From positions 124,001-188,000 of the forward strand of contig CBDDLH010000015.1 of assembly GCA_965230565.1 (NCBI GenBank): a stretch of 64,000 bases of DNA, written 5' to 3'. Positions 17,675 through 26,032 of this stretch are shown in pieces; position 1 is the first letter of the stretch; every line of letters starts with the position of its first letter. The DNA is from BCD1 sp965230565. GTDB taxonomy: Bacteria > Bacteroidota > Bacteroidia > Chitinophagales > Saprospiraceae. A model generated the notes under the pieces. The model did no database searches. It was not told the origin of the DNA and was given only the letters and a program-made list of their open reading frames with translations. The translations under genes and the position numbers were made by a program.

Positions 17675-17806
17675 GATGATGTATTTGGGTGTTAACAAAG
17701 TTCCCCCGTTACTGCTCCGACGTATATACATCAGAGCAGCACCTAAAGGAATAATAAAAAGTATTATGAAAATATATTAAGAAAAAACAGTCTCTAATCC
17801 TGGATC

Positions 17807-17839
17807 ATAAATACTATTATTCTGGAAAATAGTATTTAT
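17807..17839. repeat. Palindromic repeat of the AAATACTATT family overlapping the tonB stop
   Basis: ATAAATACTATT (17807-17818), 9-nt spacer, AATAGTATTTAT (17828-17839). It overlaps the TAA of the tonB-like gene (17836-17838, minus strand). Related palindromes lie at 35761-35789 and 48476-48510. It may act as a 3'-end RNA structure or be a small dispersed repeat. Confidence 0.7.
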
Positions 17840-18708
17840 TGTACCTTAAAGTTATAGGTAATTGTTCCACACTGCTTATCCGGGCCACCTTTGGAGAACT
17901 TCCACTGTTTCGCATTTCGGACCGCAGCAGCTTTAAGCTGACTATTACCGGTTGTAGAACCTCTTTGCGTATAGCTTGCACTGATCACATTTCCATCGCT
18001 GTCCACACACACATTGAGTACTACGGTACCTGCCGCCTGAGAATTTTCCTGTACCCGTGGCGACTTCACGCGACCTCTGGATCCAAGCCCGCCTCCTACG
18101 GTACCGGAACCTGTACTTACTCCGGTAAGAATATCTGAATTGGGGTCTCCACCCGGATCCCCCTGGTTACCTTCCTTGCCTGTATTTCCTTTGCCTTTAC
18201 CAAGCCCTTCAAGTCCCAGACCTTCTTTCAGTTTATTAGCAGCATCTTCTTTCGCCTTACGTTCAGCATCAGCTTTTCTTTTGGCCTCCGCTTCGGCTTC
18301 TGCCTTTCTTTTGGCTTCCGCTTCGGCTTCTCGTTTTTCACGGGCCTCTTTTTCCTTTTGTTTCTTTATCGCAATGGCTTCCGGATCTTCAGTAGTTACA
18401 ATTTCTTTTTCTACTGGTTCAGGATCAGACTCAGGTTCACTCTCCACTTCTTCCACTTCTTCTTCCGGTTGATCTTCCTCCACAGCAGCTTCTTCCTCCT
18501 GAATTTCTGCAGCAGCCGCATTTTCATCACCTTCCCCTACATCAGGAATTCCAAGGTTAACCAAAATACCTTCCTGTCCCGGAGGTGGGTCCTGAAAGCG
18601 AATAATTGGTATCAAAGCCAATAAGATAAGTGCAACATTGAACAACACAGCCGCTCTAATGCCTCGCTTTTTGTTTCTTTCCTCTATTGGTGTGGTTATA
18701 GTATCCAT
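17836..18708 (-). CDS. TonB-family energy transducer
   Basis: 290 residues. N-terminal cytoplasmic and transmembrane anchor: RNKKRGIRAAVLFNVALILLAL, about 13-36. Then an acidic Glu/Pro spacer (about 65-115), a TolA-like Lys/Ala/Glu coiled-coil stretch (REAEAEAKRKAEAEAEAKRK, about 125-170), a Gly-rich hinge and a C-terminal TonB domain (about 205-290: GRVKSPRVQENSQAAGTVVL, VCVDSDGNVISA, AVRNAKQWKF, TITYNFKV). It carries proton-motive energy across the periplasm to outer-membrane receptors. Last gene of an ExbB-ExbD-ExbD-TonB group. The stop codon lies inside a palindromic repeat. Confidence 0.92.
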   Translation of the reverse strand: MDTITTPIEERNKKRGIRAAVLFNVALILLALIPIIRFQDPPPGQEGILVNLGIPDVGEGDENAAAAEIQEEEAAVEEDQPEEEVEEVESEPESDPEPVEKEIVTTEDPEAIAIKKQKEKEAREKREAEAEAKRKAEAEAEAKRKADAERKAKEDAANKLKEGLGLEGLGKGKGNTGKEGNQGDPGGDPNSDILTGVSTGSGTVGGGLGSRGRVKSPRVQENSQAAGTVVLNVCVDSDGNVISASYTQRGSTTGNSQLKAAAVRNAKQWKFSKGGPDKQCGTITYNFKVQ

Positions 18709-18890
18709 CGGAGTATTTTCTCAATTAGAACGAAATAATATCATATAGTCACTCACGGGGTTATACAATTATGAAAGTTTTAACCATAAAGATCAAATTA
18801 ATGAGCAGTTTTGATTTTTTTTTAACACAAGTTAAAGGATTAATTTGGCTAGTTATTTTCTGTTTAAACTGTTGGTATATTAGGGTTCAT

Positions 18891-18975
18891 TGGGTTTCAA
18901 ATGGTTTCAGTTTGTTGTATTTGTTAATTGTCCAATGCTCCTAAGCACCTGAAACTTGAAACCTGAAACAACATC
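18891..18975. repeat. Inverted 'GGTTTCAAATGGTTTCAG' type intergenic repeat
   Basis: Plus-strand gggtttcaaatggtttcag at about 18892-18910 is mirrored by cctgaaacttgaaacctgaa at about 18950-18969. The arms are imperfect and lie between the exbD and tonB genes. It resembles the heptamer-associated repeats elsewhere in the window. Confidence 0.5.
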
Positions 18976-18978
18976 AAA

Positions 18979-19377
18979 TCACTCTTCGGTAGAGTAAATT
19001 CCATTAATATTCAGCCGCATCACAATATCCATCACGGCAACAACATGCTCGACCGGTGTATTCCTGTCAGGAGCCAGGATCACATTGAGCTTTCCGGTAG
19101 CTTTTCCTGCTTTGCTGGCCAGAACCGTCTCCATTTTGTCTAAAGTTATGGACTTACCGTTAAGGTAATAAGTGCCATTATTCCTCATACGAATCTTATC
19201 CATTTTTTTGGTGGTCGTCACCTTTGTCCGGGAAGTTCCGGGCAATTTGAGGTTCAACCCGTTCGGAGCTACCAGGGTTGACGTCAACATGAAGAATATC
19301 AACAACAAAAAGATGATATCCGTCAATGATGACATGCTGAACTCCGCACTTACTTTATTTCTTTTCTTAATTCCCAC
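18979..19377 (-). CDS. ExbD/TolR-family biopolymer transport protein (copy 2)
   Basis: 132 residues. One transmembrane helix at about 17-37 (SLTDIIFLLLIFFMLTSTLV) contains the conserved helix Asp (TDII) that carries protons. A periplasmic domain follows (LPGTSRTKVTTTKK..., VEHVVAVMDIVMRLNINGI). Its first 36 residues are nearly identical to those of the neighbouring ExbD, whereas the periplasmic domains differ strongly. That points to duplication with the energy-coupling helix conserved and the partner-binding part diverged. Works with the ExbB-like channel upstream and TonB downstream. Confidence 0.93.
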   Translation of the reverse strand: MGIKKRNKVSAEFSMSSLTDIIFLLLIFFMLTSTLVAPNGLNLKLPGTSRTKVTTTKKMDKIRMRNNGTYYLNGKSITLDKMETVLASKAGKATGKLNVILAPDRNTPVEHVVAVMDIVMRLNINGIYSTEE

Positions 19378-19444
19378 TGGAAAAAAATTTTGAAATTTTT
19401 AAATTGGCAACGATCAAATCGCAATGTTCAATCTTCAATCCTTA

Positions 19445-19843
19445 TCAGGTCTTCGGCTGTGTGGCAATAATGGCCCGCACCTTTAATTGTCCGGCAACCT
19501 TCATCACTTTCACCACCTGATCAAAAGAAGTACCAACCTCCGCAACAATGGTAATAGTTACCCCTTCCTGATTTTCCATATTTCGGATTTTCTGCCTCAA
19601 TACTTTCTCTAATGCCCTGTCGTTAATCTCCACATTATCTAAAATGTATGTTCCATCAGCCCTTATCGCTACATTTACAGAAGTAGGAGCCACCGTTTTT
19701 GAATCAGAAGACGGCAAAGTAAAAGGAGGCGTATTGGCCAATGTCGAAGTCAACATAAAGAATATCAATAACAGAAAAATAATGTCCGTCAGCGAGGACA
19801 TACTGAATTCTGCACTTACCTTATTTCTTTTCTTAAGTCCCAC
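19445..19843 (-). CDS. ExbD/TolR-family biopolymer transport protein (copy 1)
   Basis: 132 residues, the same build as its neighbour: MGLKKRNKVSAEFSMSSLTD, then a membrane helix with the proton-carrying Asp, then a divergent periplasmic domain (TLPSSDSKTVAPTSVNVAIR, ITIVAEVGTSFDQVVKVMKV). It lies 59 nt after the ExbB-like gene and 67 nt before the second exbD. Two ExbDs per ExbB cluster are frequent in Bacteroidota. The pair could form a mixed ExbD dimer in the ExbB pentamer; that is inference. Confidence 0.93.
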   Translation of the reverse strand: MGLKKRNKVSAEFSMSSLTDIIFLLLIFFMLTSTLANTPPFTLPSSDSKTVAPTSVNVAIRADGTYILDNVEINDRALEKVLRQKIRNMENQEGVTITIVAEVGTSFDQVVKVMKVAGQLKVRAIIATQPKT

Positions 19844-19902
19844 AGGAAAAAATTTTTGTCAAAAATTTAAATCTTCAATTTTCAACCCGCAATAATCACC
19901 CC

Positions 19903-20595
19903 CTATGCTGTTGGTTCCTGCAGGAGATCCATGAAGTCAACGGTGGATCTTTCCATTTTAAAGACCACCTTTTCTACGTTAGCTACCAAAATGTTGTAAC
20001 CAACGAAAGCCAGGATACCCACAAATAGCCCAAAGGCAGTAGTCAAAAGTGCCTGGTAGATACCACCCGCCAAAACGTTAGGAGTAACATTTTGTTCTGT
20101 TGCCATTTTCATAAAGGCAATGATCATACCCGTTACCGTACCGAAGAATCCGATCATCGGAGCGGCACCGGCAATACTCGCCAAAGTGGATAGATTCTTT
20201 TCCAGTTTAAAAATTTCCAGGTTACCTACATTTTCAATGGCTGCATCAATATCACGGAGGGGTTTTCCTATCCTTCTCAATCCTTTTTCAACCATTCTCG
20301 CGATTGGTGAATCCGTCGACTGACATAAGGCTACAGCTCCCTGAATATTTCCGGCAGATACATTAGCCCTGATGTTGTTCATGAAGCTTTGATCAATACG
20401 AGAAGCTCTCTTAATGGTCAGGTATCGCTCTACGAAGATGTAAACGCCAAGCAATGACAGAAAAAGTAAGATTACCAGAATAAGCATTCCCAGAGGGCCA
20501 CCTTCAATGATGGTCTGGAGCAGGTTTTGTGATTTTTCGGTTACCTCACGTTCAATATCTGCATTCTGGAATAACAAAAGTGTCTTGAAAAACAT
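19903..20595 (-). CDS. MotA/TolQ/ExbB proton channel family protein
   Basis: 230 residues. Three membrane helices: about 35-55 (GPLGMLILVILLFLSLLGVY), about 140-162 (IAGAAPMIGFFGTVTGMIIAF) and about 183-206 (LLTTAFGLFVGILAFVGY). The family signature GFFGTVTGMI is intact. The cytoplasmic loop between helices 1 and 2 contains LCQSTDSPIARMVEKGL. It forms the proton channel energising TonB with the ExbD proteins. First gene of the four-gene cluster; I do not see a clean promoter match in the 215 bp upstream. Confidence 0.94.
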   Translation of the reverse strand: MFFKTLLLFQNADIEREVTEKSQNLLQTIIEGGPLGMLILVILLFLSLLGVYIFVERYLTIKRASRIDQSFMNNIRANVSAGNIQGAVALCQSTDSPIARMVEKGLRRIGKPLRDIDAAIENVGNLEIFKLEKNLSTLASIAGAAPMIGFFGTVTGMIIAFMKMATEQNVTPNVLAGGIYQALLTTAFGLFVGILAFVGYNILVANVEKVVFKMERSTVDFMDLLQEPTA

Positions 20596-20810
20596 GAATC
20601 CTTTTTTAGTAGATTTATAGATGTCTTAAAATACGAAACTCAGTACAGGAATATCGCAAAAAAATTCCTGTAATGAGATTGGTTTAAACAGAAAAATGAA
20701 TGGAACCAAGTGGTTCTAATTTCTTCCGTAAAGTACAAAGAACGAATTAAAAATGTACAAATTATAAAAGCAGCCTAAAATTAAAAAATTTTATATTTGG
20801 TAATACTTGT

Positions 20811-21818
20811 CTAGTGCAATAATTTCCAGATCATTTCTTTTAGGAGGTCCCCGTCCGGTTTACCGGTATTATTAAACCCAACTCCTTTGGATTTCAGGTC
20901 GTATTCTTTCAAAATATCAATGACCTCTTCCGTCTTCAGCCGATTAAAATTTCTTGCTGCCAGTCTATATTCCTTCAGGAACCATGCCGACCGTAAATTC
21001 AATGCTTTGAGAACTTCCTGATCAGAAAGATTCCGAAGAAAATGCAGCATGTACACTTTACTGAAAAAGTTATACAACGAACTGACCACCACCTGCATAG
21101 GTCCTTTTTTAGGATTTGCTGCGAAATACTTCACTATCCTGTTGGCTTTCAGTATATCCCTTTGGGTAATAGCCCGTTGTAATTCAAAAACATTATAATC
21201 TTTGCTGATCCCGATATGCGTTTCTACTTCTTTGGGTGTAATTTCACTACCCTGGGCCAGGTTAATGGCCAATTTATCCAATTCATTGACAATTTTGGAA
21301 AGATTTGTACCCAGGTACTCCGCTATGATCCCTGCAGCAGGAGGTGAAATGGCCAATTTTTTCTTTTTGAGATATTTGGTGATCCAGTCAGGTACCTGAT
21401 TATCGTAAAGTGCTTTGGATTCAAAAACCACCGCTTTGGCTTTGAGTTTTTTCCCAAAGGCGGTATTCATATTGAGTTTTTTATGTTTATGGCAAATAAC
21501 GAGAACCGTAGAAGGCGTGGGCGACTGAACATAACCTTCCAGTTCCTTCAAACTTCTCATTTCCTGAGCTTCCTTCAGCATTACCAGTTGATACTGAGAC
21601 ATCATCGGATAACGCCTGGCCTGATCGACCACCTCAAGGTGATTGGAATCCTTACCGTAAAGGATCAGTTGATTGAAAGCCTTCTCACTTTCTGTCAGCA
21701 ACCGCTCTTCAATGAGATCGGAAATGGCATCAATGAAGTAAGGCTCTGTTCCGTGCAGGAAATAAACAGGCTTGAAATCCTTTTTTTTGATGCTGGCAAC
21801 TATTTGTTCAAATGTCAC
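20811..21818 (-). CDS. holA: DNA polymerase III subunit delta
   Basis: 335 residues. N-terminal HolA features: KPVYFLHGTEPYFIDAI, then RRYPMMSQYQLVMLKEAQEM, with a degenerate AAA+ core lacking Walker A as usual. The mid region shows AAGIIAEYLGTNLSKIVNEL and ISKDYNVFELQRAI. The C-terminal helical collar has FLKEYRLAARNFN and EYDLKSKGVG. Delta opens the beta clamp in the clamp loader. Monocistronic. A 7-mer tandem repeat lies 58 bp upstream of the start. Confidence 0.93.
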   Translation of the reverse strand: MTFEQIVASIKKKDFKPVYFLHGTEPYFIDAISDLIEERLLTESEKAFNQLILYGKDSNHLEVVDQARRYPMMSQYQLVMLKEAQEMRSLKELEGYVQSPTPSTVLVICHKHKKLNMNTAFGKKLKAKAVVFESKALYDNQVPDWITKYLKKKKLAISPPAAGIIAEYLGTNLSKIVNELDKLAINLAQGSEITPKEVETHIGISKDYNVFELQRAITQRDILKANRIVKYFAANPKKGPMQVVVSSLYNFFSKVYMLHFLRNLSDQEVLKALNLRSAWFLKEYRLAARNFNRLKTEEVIDILKEYDLKSKGVGFNNTGKPDGDLLKEMIWKLLH

Positions 21819-22148
21819 GGTGATGCTTATTTTGGACTGGTTTTACATTTTTTATTAAAATCGGGTTATTGGTTACTGGTTGCTGGTTGCTGGTTGCTGG
21901 TTGCTGGTTGCTGGTTGCTGGTTGCTGGTTAAGGTTTGAAAAAGTTTTTCTAAAATTCACCATTTCTAGTAGATAAATCTAAATAGGAAAATACTTCCCC
22001 GTGAATAATTAAACACGGAACACGTAACTCGGAACACGCAAATCAAAACACGTATTCCGCAACTCAAAACTTTAGTCAATCAAAAACCAATGTTTATTTG
22101 AAAATTAATCTTCAAAAGTAGAACTTTGTTGCTTCAAAAAAAAATACC
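21819..22148. other. Divergent intergenic region with heptamer array and 'acacg' repeats
   Basis: Between holA and surE. Contains the (CTGGTTG)n array at 21876-21930 and a run of 'acacg...actcgg' words at about 22013-22070 of the same dispersed type as 48514-48553. No gene seen. A promoter-like tagaactttg lies about 28 bp before surE but deviates from TAnnTTTG. Confidence 0.5.
21876..21930. repeat. Heptamer tandem repeat (CTGGTTG)n, about eight copies
   Basis: 55 bp of perfect ctggttg copies upstream of holA; on the plus strand it reads as the peptide-like LLVAGCW repeat. Same unit as at 15339-15372. Perfect arrays of this kind change length easily by slippage. Confidence 0.9.
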
Positions 22149-22916
22149 ATGGAACGTAAATTGATACTGGTTACCAATGATGACGGAATTGCTGCACCGG
22201 GAATTCGCAGTCTCGTTGAAGTAGCCAGGGAACTCGCTGATGTCATTGTAGTTGCCCCGGACTCCCCGCAATCGGGAAAGGGACATGCTGTTACCCTCTC
22301 CACACCATTAAGATTACACAAAGTTGAGGTCTTTAAAGATGTAGAAGCTTATGAATGTACCGGCACTCCGGTAGATTGCGTTAAGATCGCCATGGATATC
22401 GTACTCAAAGACCGTCGGCCGGACCTTTGTATTTCGGGCATAAACCATGGTTCCAATGCTTCCATCAATATTTTGTACTCAGGAACCGTTTCTGCTGCCA
22501 TGGAAGCCTCTGTAGAAGGTACAACAGCGATTGGTTTTTCCTTACTGGATTATAGTTTTGATGCAAATTTTGAACCTTCAAAACCCTATGTCCGTTCCCT
22601 TATTGAGGATGCCTTAAAAGGAAAATTCGGAAAAGGATCTTTACTGAATGTAAACATCCCCAATCTACCTGAAGCGGAAATTAAGGGCATCAAATTTTGC
22701 CGTCAGGGAGATGCTCGTTGGGAAGAAGAGTTTGTGGAAGCTATTGATCCCCGCGGGCAAAAGTACTACTGGATGACCGGTAAATTTGTCAACCGGGACC
22801 AACATGACGGTACGGATATTGATGCGCTGGAGTCCGGTTATATCTCCGTAGTTCCATCCATGTATGATCTCACAGATTATAGCATGCTTAAAGAATTAAA
22901 TAACGGAAAAAAATAA
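22149..22916 (+). CDS. surE: 5'/3'-nucleotidase SurE
   Basis: 255 residues. The metal-binding N-terminus ILVTNDDGIAAPGIRSLVEV is intact. It is followed by VVAPDSPQSGKGHAVT, YECTGTPVDCVKIAMDIVL, and SGINHGSNASINILYSGTVSAAMEA. SurE removes phosphate from nucleoside monophosphates and polyphosphate in stationary phase. It begins a three-gene unit with a small membrane protein (2-nt gap) and lpxB. Confidence 0.95.
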   Translation: MERKLILVTNDDGIAAPGIRSLVEVARELADVIVVAPDSPQSGKGHAVTLSTPLRLHKVEVFKDVEAYECTGTPVDCVKIAMDIVLKDRRPDLCISGINHGSNASINILYSGTVSAAMEASVEGTTAIGFSLLDYSFDANFEPSKPYVRSLIEDALKGKFGKGSLLNVNIPNLPEAEIKGIKFCRQGDARWEEEFVEAIDPRGQKYYWMTGKFVNRDQHDGTDIDALESGYISVVPSMYDLTDYSMLKELNNGKK

Positions 22917-22918
22917 CG

Positions 22919-23221
22919 ATGATAAAAAATAAACTTTGGGTCGGTATAGTATTTGGACTGGTACTTCCATTTGTAGGGTATGCGGTGTTCCTTTCTGTTT
23001 TTGATGCGCTGGAGGCCGCAGAGGTGATTGGCGGGGCCAGTGATGTCTCTCCACAATTCCGCCAACGCACTAGTGGCATTTTGGCCATTGCTCTCAACCT
23101 GATCCCCATGAACATCTTTCAAAAAAGGAGGTTTGATACCGCTACCCGTGGCCTGGTGATTCCAACCATTGGCTACGCCATTTTTTGGGTGATCTACTTC
23201 TCCAATTATCTCTTTCGCTAA
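22919..23221 (+). CDS. Small membrane protein of unknown function
   Basis: 100 residues with two or three hydrophobic segments: about 6-26 (LWVGIVFGLVLPFVGYAVFL), a weaker one at about 53-65, and about 78-98 (GLVIPTIGYAIFWVIYFSNY). It starts 2 nt after the surE stop and ends 15 nt before lpxB, so it is surely co-transcribed with both. I do not recognise the family. The position before lpxB makes an envelope role possible but unproven. Confidence 0.75.
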   Translation: MIKNKLWVGIVFGLVLPFVGYAVFLSVFDALEAAEVIGGASDVSPQFRQRTSGILAIALNLIPMNIFQKRRFDTATRGLVIPTIGYAIFWVIYFSNYLFR

Positions 23222-23236
23222 GCCCATAAATTTCAC

Positions 23237-24358
23237 ATGAAATATTATATCATTGCCGGTGAAGCCTCTGGAGATCTTCATGCTTCCAATTTAATGAAAG
23301 AACTGTCTGCTCAGGACGAAAATGTTGAATTCCGGTGCTGGGGAGGGGATTTGATGGAAGCAGCCGGTGGAACCTTGGTTAAACATTTTCGGGATCTTGC
23401 ATTTATGGGGTTTTGGGAGGTGGCCAAAAATATCAGGACTATTCTTGGGAATATGAAATTCTGTAAATCGGACATCCTTGACTGGCAACCAGATGTAATC
23501 ATTCTTGTGGATTACCCCGGTTTCAATTTACGGATAGCGAAATGGGCAAAAGAAAATGATCTGTGCGTTTTTTATTACATCTCTCCTCAGATTTGGGCAT
23601 GGAAGGAAAGCCGCGTTCACCAGATTAAGACCAATGTAGACCGCATGTTTGTTATCCTGCCGTTTGAAAAAGAATTCTACCAAAAATACGATTACGATGT
23701 TCACTATCCCGGACACCCCTTGCTTGATGTGGTGAACAACTTTAAACCTGCTCCGGAGTTCCGGTCTGAAAACAATCTGGATGAACGGCCGGTAATTGCA
23801 TTATTGCCTGGCAGTCGTAAACAGGAGATCCATGCGATATTAAGTGAGATGCTGGAAGTGGTCGAAGACTTTCCGGATTTTCAATTTGTGGTTGCAGGTG
23901 CTCCTTCAACCCCGGTCGAGGTTTATAAAAAAATTATTGGAAAAAAACCGGTTAAGGTTATTTCAGGGAAAACTTACGATATATTATCCATAGCGAAAGC
24001 AGCCCTTGTAACTTCAGGTACCGCCACGTTGGAAACTGCTTTATTCAATGTCCCTCAGGTAGTTTGCTACCGGGGCAGTTATATCAATTATTACATCATC
24101 AAGTCACTGATAAAGGTTAAATATATTTCATTGGTAAACCTCATCCTCGACAAGCCTTTTGTAACAGAATTGATTCAAAAAGATTTCAACAGGGAGATGG
24201 TAAAACAGGAGCTGAAGGCAATAACAGGTGAGAAAAGGTCAGCGGAAATCCGAAAAACCTATGCTGAATTAAAACAGGTTCTTGGGGAGCAGGGAGCCGC
24301 CGCTAAGGCAGCTGCCCTGATGTATAAAGAGGTGACTAATTGCCACCCCTCCAGTTAA
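23237..24358 (+). CDS. lpxB: Lipid-A-disaccharide synthase
   Basis: 373 residues, typical length. GT19 landmarks: YYIIAGEASGDLHASNL at the N-terminus, VILVDYPGFNLRIA, YYISPQIWAWKESRVHQIK, FEKEFYQKYDYDVHYPGHPLLD, ALLPGSRKQEI and TSGTATLETALFNVPQVVCYR. It joins UDP-2,3-diacylglucosamine to lipid X in lipid A synthesis at the inner membrane, so the organism makes lipid A. Its last 23 nt overlap the convergent CBS-protein gene. Confidence 0.95.
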   Translation: MKYYIIAGEASGDLHASNLMKELSAQDENVEFRCWGGDLMEAAGGTLVKHFRDLAFMGFWEVAKNIRTILGNMKFCKSDILDWQPDVIILVDYPGFNLRIAKWAKENDLCVFYYISPQIWAWKESRVHQIKTNVDRMFVILPFEKEFYQKYDYDVHYPGHPLLDVVNNFKPAPEFRSENNLDERPVIALLPGSRKQEIHAILSEMLEVVEDFPDFQFVVAGAPSTPVEVYKKIIGKKPVKVISGKTYDILSIAKAALVTSGTATLETALFNVPQVVCYRGSYINYYIIKSLIKVKYISLVNLILDKPFVTELIQKDFNREMVKQELKAITGEKRSAEIRKTYAELKQVLGEQGAAAKAAALMYKEVTNCHPSS

Positions 24359-24758
24359 TTTTATGATCAGGATAATTCCTATCGAATAAGAACATCAATA
24401 CATCGTGGGTTGTAATAATACCTTTGAGTATATTGTTCTCATCAACGATCGGAAGACCATGGAACATATTCTCAAGAAATACCTCAGCTGCCGAACCTAT
24501 CTTATCACTAGGTTCAAGCCTCGCAATTTTGGTAGTCATAAAAGACTCAATGCTTTTATCCTGGATTTTCGAAAAATCGTCCTCCAATTTTCCAAGATCA
24601 TAGGAGGTAATGATGCCTACAAGTTTATCATTTTCGACTACGGGTAAATGATGTATTTTTTTGGCAAAAAGAATTTGCTTAGCCTCTCCCAAAGTGGTTT
24701 TAGGTGTGACAGTGATTACATCTTTAGTCATAATCGATGAGATGGGTTCATTCATCAT
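24336..24758 (-). CDS. CBS-pair domain protein
   Basis: 140 residues from the ATG at 24758 (MMNEPISSIMTKDVITVTPK). The frame extends to 24815, but the extra 19 residues look unnatural. Two CBS motifs: about 8-66 (KTTLGEAKQILFAKKIHHLP, GIITSYDLGKL) and about 75-132 (IGSAAEVFLENMFHGLPIVD, GIITTHDVLMFLF). Tandem CBS pairs bind adenosyl ligands and regulate partners; no effector domain is attached. Convergent with lpxB, with overlapping 3' ends. Confidence 0.9.
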   Translation of the reverse strand: MMNEPISSIMTKDVITVTPKTTLGEAKQILFAKKIHHLPVVENDKLVGIITSYDLGKLEDDFSKIQDKSIESFMTTKIARLEPSDKIGSAAEVFLENMFHGLPIVDENNILKGIITTHDVLMFLFDRNYPDHKINWRGGN

Positions 24759-24946
24759 AATTGCAGGAGTTGAGTTTTTAAAAGTTAAAAAATCGGTTGA
24801 ATTGACTTTACACAATATATAAATTAGGTCGCAACATAAGAAATAAAATTGTTATAATTTGATTTGAACAAGGTCTTTTTTTTTATGGTCGGAAATTTGA
24901 CAAGGATTTTCAAAAACCGGTCTGGGATTATTGTTAAAATATTAGT

Positions 24947-24954
24947 TAGTTTTG
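24947..24954 (+). promoter_or_regulatory. Probable -7 promoter element for the mnmH-selD unit
   Basis: TAGTTTTG matches TAnnTTTG, 41 bp before the mnmH start codon. A TTG lies at 24931-24933, but the spacing is too short for a good -33 element. Confidence 0.35.
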
Positions 24955-24994
24955 CTGTTTCGGCAAACAAAATGATTACCTCACATTTATTGAT

Positions 24995-26032
24995 ATGGTA
25001 GAGCAGATAGATATTGAGCAACTGTTACCTAACAGATCCAAAACAACCTTATTGGATGTGCGTACACCTGCCGAATTTGAAAAGGGCCATGTACCCGGAG
25101 CAGTAAATCTTCCATTATTCAGTAATGAGGAAAGGGCCGTTGTAGGGACCTTATACAAAAAAGAAAGTCCTCGGGCAGCATTGCTTAAAGGGTTAGATTT
25201 TGTTGGCCCCAAAATGACCGATTTCATCGAATTAGCCGAGAAACTGGCTCCGGACAAACAGGTTACTGTTCATTGCTGGCGCGGAGGAAAACGCAGCAGC
25301 AGCATGGGCTGGTTACTGGACACAGCAGGCTTCCAGGTAAAAGTGCTCAATGGCGGATACAAAGCTTACCGCCAACACATTCATGCCCGTTTTGACCAAA
25401 GCTTTCCGAATATGATCATCCTTGGAGGATTCACCGGGTCCGCCAAAACCGAAATTCTTCACGCCTTACGGGAACAAGGCGAACAGTTTCTCGACCTTGA
25501 GGGTATTGCCCATCATAAAGGATCAGCTTTCGGAGCGCTTGGGCAGGAAAAACAACCACAGGTAGAGCAATTCGAAAATAACCTTTACGATGCTTTTAAC
25601 GAAATAGATACCTCACGAAGGTTCTGGGTGGAGGATGAAAGCCGATCCATCGGAAGAGTTTATGTGCCTCAAAATTTCTGGGCCACTATGCGTACAAGAC
25701 CTGTGATTTTTCTGAAAAGAAAATTAGCTCATCGGGTAGATCACCTTGTCAAAGGTTATGCATGTTTTTCTAAACAAGAGCTTACCAATTCCTTTGAAAA
25801 GATCCAGAGAAGACTCGGTGGTCAACATCTCAATGCTGCACTTGAAGCTCTCGAACAAAATGATTATCCCAAAGCTGCGACCATCGCTTTAAAATATTAC
25901 GACAAAGCCTATTCCAAAGCTCTGGAACGTCGTTCAGAAACCTGTGAAGTCATCCCTTTTGAAACCAATGAAATTGAACCTGAAACCATTGCAGAACAAC
26001 TCATTCAATTTGTAAATAATGAACTTCAATAA
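24995..26032 (+). CDS. mnmH: tRNA 2-selenouridine synthase
   Basis: 345 residues. The N-terminal rhodanese domain (1 to about 130) has LLDVRTPAEFEKGHVPGAVN and the catalytic loop VHCWRGGKRSSSMGWLL. The C-terminal part carries a P-loop (LGGFTGSAKTEILHALRE, about 143-160) and family motifs EGIAHHKGSAFG and WVEDESRSIGRVYVPQNFW. MnmH (SelU/YbbB) replaces sulfur of wobble 2-thiouridine with selenium using selenophosphate. Overlap of 14 nt with selD, which supplies selenophosphate, gives a complete two-gene selenouridine pathway. Confidence 0.95.
   Translation: MVEQIDIEQLLPNRSKTTLLDVRTPAEFEKGHVPGAVNLPLFSNEERAVVGTLYKKESPRAALLKGLDFVGPKMTDFIELAEKLAPDKQVTVHCWRGGKRSSSMGWLLDTAGFQVKVLNGGYKAYRQHIHARFDQSFPNMIILGGFTGSAKTEILHALREQGEQFLDLEGIAHHKGSAFGALGQEKQPQVEQFENNLYDAFNEIDTSRRFWVEDESRSIGRVYVPQNFWATMRTRPVIFLKRKLAHRVDHLVKGYACFSKQELTNSFEKIQRRLGGQHLNAALEALEQNDYPKAATIALKYYDKAYSKALERRSETCEVIPFETNEIEPETIAEQLIQFVNNELQ

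Noticed and set aside
18140..18472. Ser/Phe-rich 110-codon plus-strand frame
   Set aside because: It is the antisense of the Glu/Lys/Ala coiled-coil of the TonB-like protein, a typical low-complexity shadow.
21876..21930. Possible CRISPR-like array
   Set aside because: The unit is a 7-bp direct tandem repeat without spacers; no cas genes.
21483..21932. 149-codon plus-strand frame ending in LLVAGCW repeats
   Set aside because: Antisense to holA and then translation of the 7-mer array; no independent support.
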